Origin: Arthrobacter globiformis
GTDB lineage: Bacteria; Actinomycetota; Actinomycetes; Actinomycetales; Micrococcaceae
NCBI RefSeq assembly: GCF_030818015.1
Contig: NZ_JAUSZX010000001.1
Span: 248,001-312,000, forward strand
Reading direction: 5' to 3'
DNA: 64,000 bases
This document shows positions 1-6,492 of the stretch, one piece after another. A program made the position numbers and the translations under genes. The notes under the pieces are model-generated. The model was not told the origin of the DNA and made no database searches. It worked only from the letters and a program-made list of their open reading frames with translations. Numbering within the stretch: the first letter of the stretch is position 1; each line of letters begins with the position of its first letter.

Positions 1-785
1 GTCGACGTGGTTGCTGCGGGAACCGGGGCCGGAGTCTCGGACACGGCGCCTTCAGCAACCGGAGCCGTGGTGGTTGCAGCCGGCGTCGACGGTGCGGGCG
101 ACACAGGGGTGGGGGTCTTCCACGGGTCCTCGACCGGCTTTGAAGCCTTCCACGCGGCAACGCCGGCGGCCACGGCCGCGGTGATCACTCCGAAAATGAG
201 GAGTCCGCGCTTCTTCGGCTTCGGGGGCTCCACTACGAGCGCCTTGCCCGTCACTGCCCGACTGGCCTCGTTAGCGGCTGACTTCAGGTGCCCGCCGGCC
301 ACATGGGCCTGTTCCTGGATGGTGTGGATGATGCCGACGTCGCCGAGCTTCTGGGCCACTGCGTCAACGCGGGCCGGCGCGCCCTCGAGCGTCCTGTGGA
401 CAGCCTCGGAAGCGGTCCCGATCTGGTCCGAGAGCCGGGGAAGGTATTCAACCACCACCCGGTCGCGGGCCTGGGCAATAACGGGTGTGGCCCGGTCCAG
501 CGCATCGTGCATGCGCGGGGTGGCGCCTTCCACGACATCGTGGATCTTGGGGGCAAGCTGCGCCAGGCCGTCCTGGAGCCGCGGCGTGACCGTGGCCACG
601 CCGTCGGCAAGGTTGTAGGCCGCCACCTTGAGCCCCTCCTGGATCTTGGGGGAAGCGGTATCAATGCCGTGCTGCAGGCGCGGAACTGCCCAGTCCACTG
701 CTGCTTCCACGCGGTCTTTTGCGTTCTCAACCGCAGAACTGACCGACAACTCCAGTTCGCGGGCAATACGATCCGATTTCTTCAC
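1..785 (-). CDS. Membrane-anchored helical protein of unknown function, 3' end outside window
   Basis: The gene reads leftwards from a GTG at 785 and is still open at base 1. A GGGAGG ribosome site lies at 791-796, five bases before the start, which is why this frame is chosen over the plus-strand reading frames covering the same bases. The first 190 or so residues are charged, alanine-rich and lack glycine-rich turns, with repeated P(K/R)IQ/P(R)LQ-like segments, suggesting long amphipathic helices. A basic PKPKKRG stretch precedes one hydrophobic segment (GLLIFGVITAAVAAGVAAW), followed by a Pro/Thr/Ala-rich tail. This suggests a cytoplasmic helical region tethered to the membrane with an extracytoplasmic tail. 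I recognise no catalytic motif. It is divergent from ppiA and shares the 786-941 intergenic region with it. Confidence 0.75.
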   Translation of the reverse strand, partial: MKKSDRIARELELSVSSAVENAKDRVEAAVDWAVPRLQHGIDTASPKIQEGLKVAAYNLADGVATVTPRLQDGLAQLAPKIHDVVEGATPRMHDALDRATPVIAQARDRVVVEYLPRLSDQIGTASEAVHRTLEGAPARVDAVAQKLGDVGIIHTIQEQAHVAGGHLKSAANEASRAVTGKALVVEPPKPKKRGLLIFGVITAAVAAGVAAWKASKPVEDPWKTPTPVSPAPSTPAATTTAPVAEGAVSETPAPVPAATTS

Positions 786-941
786 AACTACCTCCCGATT
801 AATGTGACGGTTCTGTTGTTAGCCTACGTGTACGAATAGCCGGGCTGCTATCGTTCCGGCGGATTCGCGGTGGATTTCACCCAGCGCGGAACTGTCTTTT
901 CCGCCCGGGTTCGCGTTGACCCGCCGTGAAAGAATGGCCCT

Positions 942-1487
942 ATGACTGCCTCAGCAACTGCAAAAGCAACCATCCACACCAGCCTCGGCGACATCGTCGT
1001 GAACCTCTTCGGCAATCACGCGCCCAAGACTGTTAAGAACTTCATTGGACTGGCCACCGGCGAACAGGCCTGGACCCACCCGGAAACCGGCGAGGACAAG
1101 ACGGGCACGCCGCTCTACAACGGCACCATCTTCCACCGCATCATCAAGGACTTCATGATCCAGGCCGGCGACCCGCTGGGCCGCGGCACCGGCGGACCGG
1201 GCTACCGCTTCGATGACGAGATCCACCCGGAGCTGAACTTCAGCGCACCCTACAAGCTGGCCATGGCCAACGCCGGTATCCAGATGGGCAAGGGAACCAA
1301 CGGTTCTCAGTTCTTCATCACCACCATCCCCACCGACTGGCTGCAGGGCAAGCACAGCATCTTCGGCGAAGTTGCCGATGAGGAGTCCAAGAAGGTTGTG
1401 GACGCCATTGAAGGTGTCCGCACCGGCATGGGCGACCGCCCGGTTGAAGATGTGACCATCAACAGCATCGACATCGAGCAGCTCTAG
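942..1487 (+). CDS. ppiA: Cyclophilin-type peptidyl-prolyl cis-trans isomerase
   Basis: The 181-residue protein is a single cyclophilin domain that catalyses cis-trans isomerisation of X-Pro bonds. The core signatures are visible: FHRIIKDFMIQAGDP around residues 64-78 holds the catalytic Arg and the Phe and Gln of the active site, and NGSQFFIT lies around residues 121-128. There is no signal peptide, so it should be cytoplasmic. The length matches single-domain actinobacterial PpiA. It is followed four bases later by the rhomboid gene and the two are probably co-transcribed. Assignment to the cyclophilin family is very secure; the gene name follows the usual actinobacterial naming. Confidence 0.95.
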   Translation: MTASATAKATIHTSLGDIVVNLFGNHAPKTVKNFIGLATGEQAWTHPETGEDKTGTPLYNGTIFHRIIKDFMIQAGDPLGRGTGGPGYRFDDEIHPELNFSAPYKLAMANAGIQMGKGTNGSQFFITTIPTDWLQGKHSIFGEVADEESKKVVDAIEGVRTGMGDRPVEDVTINSIDIEQL

Positions 1488-1491
1488 CCAC

Positions 1492-2373
1492 ATGAGCTAC
1501 GGAACTCCGGCGGCGGAGCCGTCAGCGCAGGTACCGGTGTGCCCCCGGCACCCGGACCGGCCCTCGTATGTCAGCTGCCAGCGTTGCGGGCGGCCGGCAT
1601 GCCCCGAGTGCCAGCGCGCGGCCGCCGTCGGGTTCCAGTGCGTTGACTGCGTCAACGAAGCAAGGCGTACGACGCCGACAGCACGGACCGCTTACGGCGG
1701 TGCCGTTGCGTCCGGCAAGCCTGCGGTGACGTACGCGATCATCGCCTTGTGTGCCCTGCTGTTTGTTCTGCAGTGGGTGCTTCCCGGAAACGCGGTGTTC
1801 CGGACCCTCGCCTACGCGTCGGTTTATGCAACGCCCGAGTACGGGGTGTTCCAGCCCTGGCGCATGCTGACCTCGGCGTTTCTGCACTCCCAGGGATTCC
1901 TGCTCCACATCGTCCTGAACATGTACACGCTGTGGATTTTCGGCCAGGCGCTCGAACCGCTGCTGGGCCGGATCCGCTTCCTTGCTGTTTACCTGTTGTC
2001 CGCCATCGGCGGGTCGGTGGGATACCTTCTTCTGACACCGATCCTGCCCGAGGGCGGCCCCGTGGGCCTGGTTGGCGCTTCCGGCGCGATTTTCGGGCTG
2101 TTCGGCGCCATGCTCGTGGTGCAGCGCCACCGTGGCGGTGAGACGAGGCAGCTCTGGGTACTCATCGCAATCAACGGCGTCATCGGCTTCATGGTGCCGC
2201 AGATCGCCTGGCAGGCACACCTGGGCGGTTTCATCACGGGCGCCCTGTGCGCAGCCGCCATTGCCTACGCGCCCCGCGGTCCGCGACGCAACATTCTGCA
2301 GGCCGGAGGGCTCGCGCTCGTTCTGGCCTTGCTTGTTGCTGCTTCCTGGTACCGTGTGCTCGTGGCGTCCTGA
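1492..2373 (+). CDS. Rhomboid-family intramembrane serine protease with N-terminal zinc finger
   Basis: The 293-residue protein has six or more hydrophobic segments and the rhomboid catalytic dyad: Ser197 in GASGAIFG and His243 in AHLGGF, with Asn143 in the HIVLNMY segment for the oxyanion hole. Rhomboids cleave substrates inside the membrane. Residues 17-53 contain CPRH, CQRC, CPEC and CVDC pairs that look like a B-box-type zinc finger on the cytoplasmic side, a common N-terminal addition in Actinobacteria. The start codon is four bases after the ppiA stop, so it is likely translated from the same message. Its substrate cannot be inferred from the sequence. Confidence 0.93.
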   Translation: MSYGTPAAEPSAQVPVCPRHPDRPSYVSCQRCGRPACPECQRAAAVGFQCVDCVNEARRTTPTARTAYGGAVASGKPAVTYAIIALCALLFVLQWVLPGNAVFRTLAYASVYATPEYGVFQPWRMLTSAFLHSQGFLLHIVLNMYTLWIFGQALEPLLGRIRFLAVYLLSAIGGSVGYLLLTPILPEGGPVGLVGASGAIFGLFGAMLVVQRHRGGETRQLWVLIAINGVIGFMVPQIAWQAHLGGFITGALCAAAIAYAPRGPRRNILQAGGLALVLALLVAASWYRVLVAS

Positions 2374-2485
2374 CGGCTTTCTGCCAGGCTCTCAGTTCCG
2401 TACTGGCGTAGCTGCGGTGCCGGCGTATCCGCCTGACGCCGGCACCCCGGCAACTCGCCGGCGCCCCGGCCCCCTCCCCCGCAAG

Positions 2486-2515
2486 GCCCCTGCTCTCCGA
2501 AGTGGGGGCATTTTT
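2486..2515 (+). terminator. Possible terminator downstream of the rhomboid gene
   Basis: A GCCCC/GGGGC hairpin with a 14-base loop (2486-2509) is followed by an A and five T residues (2511-2515). The stem is short but GC-only, and the position about 110 bases after the rhomboid stop suits termination of the ppiA-rhomboid message. Confidence 0.4.
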
Positions 2516-2589
2516 GTTTCCGCAGCGCACAGAGGCCTACGGGCTCGCTCGTTCCGTTTTGCCCACCGCTTCCCCACCGGACGCAGCCC

Positions 2590-3030
2590 GGCGAGTTTTC
2601 CACAGCGGTTATCCACACTGTTAATAACTTACACAGCTGTAAGTCACCGTCCAGGCCCCGAGATAGCAGGCTGCTGAGCCACTTCCGATCAATGTGCACG
2701 CTTCTGTCCACACCTGTGGATAACTTTGGCGCGCGCGGCTGTGGTTAAGTGGACAACTTCACCCAAATTTCACCGCGGACGGGTGTTCTGGGCATAAACA
2801 GACACCTAACTGCGCGTGTGGGGGTTTTGATTGCGCCCTTTCAACAGGGTTATTCACACTGTTAATAACTCACAGATGTCTCATTCCAACGTTCAGGTGC
2901 CCCGCAACGCCTAGATTCTGCCGTTCATGGCCACGATGCCCACAAGTTTTCCCCAGCTGTGGATAACTTGTGGGTAGCCGCCTGTTGCTAAGTGGATAAC
3001 CCTCCACGTGTCCACACAGTCCCCGTGTAG
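2590..3030. other. Cluster of DnaA-box-like 9-mers in a 709-bp gene-free region
   Basis: No convincing gene lies between 2374 and 3082. The region holds exact TTATCCACA boxes at 2609-2617 (plus), 2715-2723 (minus) and 2958-2966 (minus), a TTATTCACA box at 2850-2858 (plus), and near matches at 2596-2604 (TTTTCCACA), 2991-2999 (minus) and 3008-3016. A 16-base string CACACTGTTAATAACT occurs identically at 2614-2629 and 2855-2870. TTATNCACA is the classical DnaA-binding consensus. dnaA, dnaN and rpmH are not in this window, so this is probably not the annotated origin but an extra DnaA-binding region near it. Confidence 0.6.
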
Positions 3031-3082
3031 TCTCTGACTGACAGCCACGAGGTGAACCCGTCGGACCCCAAGGAGCAATGAC

Positions 3083-3550
3083 GTGAGTACCCACAGCCAC
3101 ATCTTCCTGGACAAACACCACCCCGCAACCTGGCGGGCGCTGAATGGGCTGGGGCTAAAGGCCAAGGAAGCGATGATTGAGGCCGGCCTGGACGCGAAAC
3201 TCATCGAACTGCTCAATGTCCGGATATCGCAGATCAACGGCTGCGCTTATTGCCTCGACATGCACGTCACGGATGCAGTCAAGGGCGGCGAATCCGCTCA
3301 GCGCCTGGCCGTCTTGCCAGCCTGGCGGGACACTGCGGTGTTCGAGGACCACGAGCGTGCCGCGCTGGCCCTGGCCGAGAGTGTCACGGTTCTTCCGGAC
3401 GCCCGCACGCGCGATCTGGAAGATGCCTACGCGCGGGAGCACCTCACCGACCAGCAGTATTCAGCGGTGAGCTGGCTCGCCATTGCGATGAACGCCTTCA
3501 ACCGCGTTTCCATTACCAGCCAGCATCCGGTCCGGCCTGAAAAGGGCTGA
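3083..3550 (+). CDS. AhpD-like / carboxymuconolactone decarboxylase family protein (copy 1)
   Basis: The 155-residue protein belongs to the AhpD/CMD fold, whose members act as small thiol peroxidases or disulfide reductases. The redox motif is complete: Cys54 and Cys57 in GCAYCLDMH, with His61. The GTG start has an AAGGAG site seven bases upstream, while the nearby ATG at 3078 opens a two-codon frame only. A paralogue at 33659-34168 shares the order WRALNGL, ELLNVRISQ, NGCAYCLD and MNAFNRVS. The gene stands alone and is flanked on both sides by DnaA-box-like sequence. Its physiological reductant and peroxide substrate cannot be read from the sequence. Confidence 0.9.
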   Translation: MSTHSHIFLDKHHPATWRALNGLGLKAKEAMIEAGLDAKLIELLNVRISQINGCAYCLDMHVTDAVKGGESAQRLAVLPAWRDTAVFEDHERAALALAESVTVLPDARTRDLEDAYAREHLTDQQYSAVSWLAIAMNAFNRVSITSQHPVRPEKG

Positions 3551-3744
3551 ACGCCGAGGTTTTCCACAGTCATTTCCACAACTGTTAATAACTTGAAAAA
3601 TGCAAGTTTCCTCGCCCCGGCGGCGCAAACCGGGCAAGCGGGACCTGTCCCGCGGCCGCAACCAGCGAAGTTATCAACAGTGTGGATATCTTTACCAACA
3701 CGTGTGGACCGGTAGGTGCGGGGCGCCAGAGTGCTCGGCAGCGG
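3551..3744. other. Second DnaA-box-like stretch between convergent genes
   Basis: This gap between the AhpD-like gene and tag contains TTTTCCACA at 3560-3568 and ATTTCCACA at 3572-3580, followed by CTGTTAATAACTT, the AT-rich element also present twice in 2614-2870. Further along are TTATCAACA (3671-3679) and, on the minus strand, ATATCCACA. It looks like a continuation of the cluster on the other side of the AhpD-like gene. I see no gene in it. Confidence 0.5.
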
Positions 3745-4341
3745 TTAGGCCCAGACGCCTGAGGTTCCCCGGCGGTGGCTGTCCACAAGATGTGTGTCCA
3801 CCATGCCGATGGCTTCCATCAGGGCGAACATGGTAGTTGGCCCCACGAAGGCGAAGCCCTTCTTCCTCAGCGCCTTGGAAAGAGCGATGGACTCAGGAGA
3901 CGTGGTGGGCACGTCCGCGTATGTGGTGGGGGCAGGGGTGGAAGTTGGCTGGAACTTCCAGACAAAATCAACGAGCCCGCCCTCGTCCCGCAGCGCGATG
4001 GTGGCCCGGGCATTGGTGATTGCGGCCCGGATCTTGAGGCGGTTGCGCACGATGCCGGGGTCCTGAAGGAGTCGCTCGACGTCGGCCTCGGTAAAGGCGG
4101 CCACGGTTTCGGGATGGAAATTGTCGAAGGCCGCACGGAAGGCAGGGCGTTTGCGCAGGATCGTTGCCCACGACAGGCCCGCCTGGAAGGCCTCGAGGCT
4201 GATGCGCTCGTAAAGGCCCTGCTCGTCCCTGACGGGCAGGCCCCATTCAGTGTCGTAATACTCGCGCAGAAGGGGGTCCGTGGACGCCCACAGCGGACGG
4301 GCCAGGCCATCCTCGCCGATGATGATGCCTTCTGCGGTCAT
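3745..4341 (-). CDS. tag: DNA-3-methyladenine glycosylase I, divergent at the zinc site
   Basis: The 198-residue protein matches Tag over its length (TEWG near the N-terminus, LEAFQAGLSWATILRKRPAF, FDNFHPETVAAFTEADVERL, IVRNRLKI). Tag removes 3-methyladenine from alkylated DNA as the first step of base excision repair. Family members such as E. coli Tag bind a structural zinc through two Cys and two His residues. Here the N-terminal Cys is replaced (ARPLWAST), the first His position reads YYDTEWG, and the C-terminal pair reads DTHLVDSHRR, so at most one ligand seems kept. The fold may be stable without zinc. It is convergent with the AhpD-like gene and ten bases upstream of nothing on its own strand except crgA, which precedes it. 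Confidence 0.88.
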   Translation of the reverse strand: MTAEGIIIGEDGLARPLWASTDPLLREYYDTEWGLPVRDEQGLYERISLEAFQAGLSWATILRKRPAFRAAFDNFHPETVAAFTEADVERLLQDPGIVRNRLKIRAAITNARATIALRDEGGLVDFVWKFQPTSTPAPTTYADVPTTSPESIALSKALRKKGFAFVGPTTMFALMEAIGMVDTHLVDSHRRGTSGVWA

Positions 4342-4351
4342 GGGCTTCGGC

Positions 4352-4603
4352 TCAGGAGCGCCAGCGCGTGGTCATCAGGAAGCCCACGATCGCGATGCCG
4401 AACCCGGCAAGGATGTTCCAGGACTCCCACGCCTGGACAGGCAACTGGCCTTCGCTGATGTAGAAGGTGATGATCCAGAGCAGGCCGATGATCATCAGGC
4501 CGAACATGACCGGTTTGAACCAGACAGGGTTCGGTTTGTAGGCCTCGGTGGAAACGGGCTCGGCCGGGCGGGCAGGCTTCTTACGTGGCTTTGACTCGGG
4601 CAC
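4352..4603 (-). CDS. crgA: Cell division protein CrgA
   Basis: The 83-residue protein has a basic proline-rich N-terminus and two transmembrane helices (roughly residues 30-50 and 62-79) joined by a short loop, the known CrgA layout. CrgA is a small actinobacterial septum component that interacts with FtsZ, FtsI and other divisome proteins. The GTG start at 4603 is preceded five bases upstream by GGAGG. Its closeness to the sortase, TrpG-like and PknB genes is the conserved actinobacterial neighbourhood. It lies ten bases upstream of tag and may be co-transcribed with it. Confidence 0.92.
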   Translation of the reverse strand: MPESKPRKKPARPAEPVSTEAYKPNPVWFKPVMFGLMIIGLLWIITFYISEGQLPVQAWESWNILAGFGIAIVGFLMTTRWRS

Positions 4604-4775
4604 ATGTCCTCCTTGGCGGCTGAATCAAGAGGAGGGACCGGGGCTTGATATCCTGCTGTGAGGGGATTGCCCGCGGTCTGCACACTCTTGGTCAGGTCTG
4701 AAGTCTTACTAGCAGCCAATTCTAGCTGTAGTTCAGTCCGCGCCGGTGCCCCGCAACCACCTTGGAGGAGATCGC

Positions 4776-5576
4776 GTGGTAGTGCAGGAGAAGGTGACGG
4801 CCACCGCCAAGCCGGCAACCGGCGTCGTAATCCTGCGGAAGGCCGTCCAGATCTTCGGCGAGCTGCTCATCACCGCCGGCATAGTGTTGCTCCTGTTTGT
4901 CGCGTGGCAGCTCTGGTGGACCAACGTGGAGTCCGACGCCAAGCAAAGCGCCGCGGTCAAGGACTTTGCCCGGGATCTGGGCGGACCCGTGACCCCCGCG
5001 CCCACCGCGGCTCCGACCGGCGGCACGGCCGCTGCCGGCCCGAAGGACTACGGAGCGCCCGTTGTAGGAGAGGCTCCCGGGCACGGCGGCACCATCGGGA
5101 TCGTGTACATCCCCCGGTTCGGCGAGAACTACACCCGGCCCATCGTCGAAGGCACCAGCGGGGACGTCCTGGACACCCTTGGCCTCGGCCACTACGGCAA
5201 CACCTCCATGCCCGGGGCCGTGGGCAACTTCGCGGTGGCCGGCCACCGCCAGACGCACGGCGCAGTGCTGGACAATATCCACACGTTGGTGCCCGGGGAC
5301 AAGATCTACGTCCAGACCCGGGACGGCTACTACGTCTACGTCTTCCGCAACAACCGCATCGTCATGCCGACCGAAGCTGATGTCCTCCTGCCGGTGCCCA
5401 ACCAGCCCGGAGTGCGCCCCACCGAAAGACTTCTCACCATGACCAGTTGCAATCCCCGCTTCGGATCCGAGGAACGGATCATCGCGTACTCGGTGCTGGA
5501 CCACTGGCAGCCAGCCTCGGCGGGGCCCCCCGCCGAGATCGCAGCCCAGGTGGCACGCGCACGAGGGGAAGGCTAG
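4776..5576 (+). CDS. Class E sortase
   Basis: From the GTG at 4776 the protein is 266 residues long; an upstream in-frame GTG at 4746 exists, but GGAGGAG at 4764-4770 sits correctly for 4776. There is one N-terminal transmembrane segment (ELLITAGIVLLLFVAWQL), a Pro/Thr/Ala linker, and a sortase domain with catalytic His157 (AGHRQTHG), Cys225 (TMTSCNP) and Arg234 (SEER). Class E sortases attach or polymerise surface proteins on the actinobacterial wall, usually at LAXTG signals. No substrate gene with such a signal is seen nearby. A 56-residue membrane protein gene follows after two bases. Confidence 0.93.
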   Translation: MVVQEKVTATAKPATGVVILRKAVQIFGELLITAGIVLLLFVAWQLWWTNVESDAKQSAAVKDFARDLGGPVTPAPTAAPTGGTAAAGPKDYGAPVVGEAPGHGGTIGIVYIPRFGENYTRPIVEGTSGDVLDTLGLGHYGNTSMPGAVGNFAVAGHRQTHGAVLDNIHTLVPGDKIYVQTRDGYYVYVFRNNRIVMPTEADVLLPVPNQPGVRPTERLLTMTSCNPRFGSEERIIAYSVLDHWQPASAGPPAEIAAQVARARGEG

Positions 5577-5578
5577 TC

Positions 5579-5749
5579 ATGTACGGCTGGATATTCCGTC
5601 ATCTCCCCGGCCCGCTCTGGCTCCGCGTCCTCACGTCGCTGGTGTTGGTTGCCGGTGCCCTGTTCCTGATGGTCGAGTTCCTTTTCCCCTGGATGTCCCA
5701 GTTCACCCAATTCACCGACTCAACGATTGGTGCGCCAAAAAACCCATGA
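5579..5749 (+). CDS. Small single-pass membrane protein
   Basis: The 56-residue reading frame starts at an ATG two bases after the sortase stop, and its TGA overlaps the next ATG (ATGA). It has a basic N-terminus, one hydrophobic segment (LWLRVLTSLVLVAGALFLMV) and a short polar tail. This small gene between the sortase and TrpG-like genes is typical of the actinobacterial arrangement. The tight coupling supports it as a real gene. Function is unknown; a helper or membrane partner of the sortase is a guess from position only. Confidence 0.8.
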   Translation: MYGWIFRHLPGPLWLRVLTSLVLVAGALFLMVEFLFPWMSQFTQFTDSTIGAPKNP

Positions 5750-6387
5750 GCACAGCAAAGATTCTCGTCGTGGATAACTACGACAGCTTCGTCTACACCC
5801 TGGTGGGCTACCTCCAGGAGCTGGGCGCCGAGACAACGGTGGTCCGCAATGATGATGTGACCCTCGCCGAAGCGATCGAAATGGCGGAAACGCGCGACGG
5901 CGTACTCATCTCGCCCGGCCCGGGCTCGCCGTCCGAAGCGGGAGTCTGTATCGAGCTGATCCGTTGGTGCGGCGAGAAGACGAAGCCGATGTTCGGCGTC
6001 TGCCTTGGGCACCAGGCGCTGGCGGAGGCCTTCGGCGGAACGGTGACCCACGCTCCGGAGCTCATGCACGGCAAGACCTCCCTGGTCCAGCATGACGGGA
6101 CCAGCGTTTTTGCTGGCTTGCCCTCCCCCGTGACGGCCACGCGGTACCACTCCCTGGCCGCGGTCCGCGACACGATTCCGGAGATCCTCGAGGTGACGGC
6201 GGAAACCGCCAGCGGCGTCATCATGGGGCTGCAGCACCGCACCGCGCCTCTGTGCGGCGTCCAGTTCCACCCCGAATCCGTGCTGACCGAGGGCGGCTAC
6301 CAGATGCTGGGCAACTGGCTCGAGTCGCTGGGCATGAAGGGTGCGGCCGCCAGGGCAGCCAAGCTCAGCCCCCTCATCCAGCACTAG
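5746..6387 (+). CDS. trpG: Anthranilate/aminodeoxychorismate synthase glutamine amidotransferase subunit
   Basis: The 213-residue class I glutamine amidotransferase has its triad in view: Cys86 in FGVCLGHQ, and His175 and Glu177 in FHPESVLTEGG. The N-terminal DNYDSFVYTL is typical of the TrpG/PabA family. It would hydrolyse glutamine and pass ammonia to TrpE or PabB. Neither partner is in the window, so tryptophan versus folate pathway use cannot be decided; pabA is an equal name. It overlaps the preceding small membrane protein gene by four bases and ends in a terminator shared with the convergent kinase operon. Confidence 0.9.
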   Translation: MSTAKILVVDNYDSFVYTLVGYLQELGAETTVVRNDDVTLAEAIEMAETRDGVLISPGPGSPSEAGVCIELIRWCGEKTKPMFGVCLGHQALAEAFGGTVTHAPELMHGKTSLVQHDGTSVFAGLPSPVTATRYHSLAAVRDTIPEILEVTAETASGVIMGLQHRTAPLCGVQFHPESVLTEGGYQMLGNWLESLGMKGAAARAAKLSPLIQH

Positions 6388-6435
6388 CCTGCGTCGGCGC
6401 TAGCCTGGGCGGCACCAGGCAAGCACCAGAGCAAA

Positions 6436-6476
6436 GAAAAAGGACCAGACAGCTTGCGGCTGTCTGGTCCTTTTTG
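6436..6476. terminator. Bidirectional terminator between trpG and pknB
   Basis: AGGACCAGACAGC and GGCTGTCTGGTCCT form a near-perfect 13-bp stem with a TTGC loop. A-rich sequence precedes it and T-rich sequence follows, so it can terminate both the plus-strand trpG message and the minus-strand pknB message. Confidence 0.9.
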
Positions 6477-6492
6477 GTTCGGTCGGCGGGCT

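Noticed and set aside
2374..3082. The region as the chromosomal origin oriC itself
   Set aside because: dnaA, dnaN, recF and rpmH, which flank actinobacterial origins, are not in the window. The boxes are reported only as a cluster.
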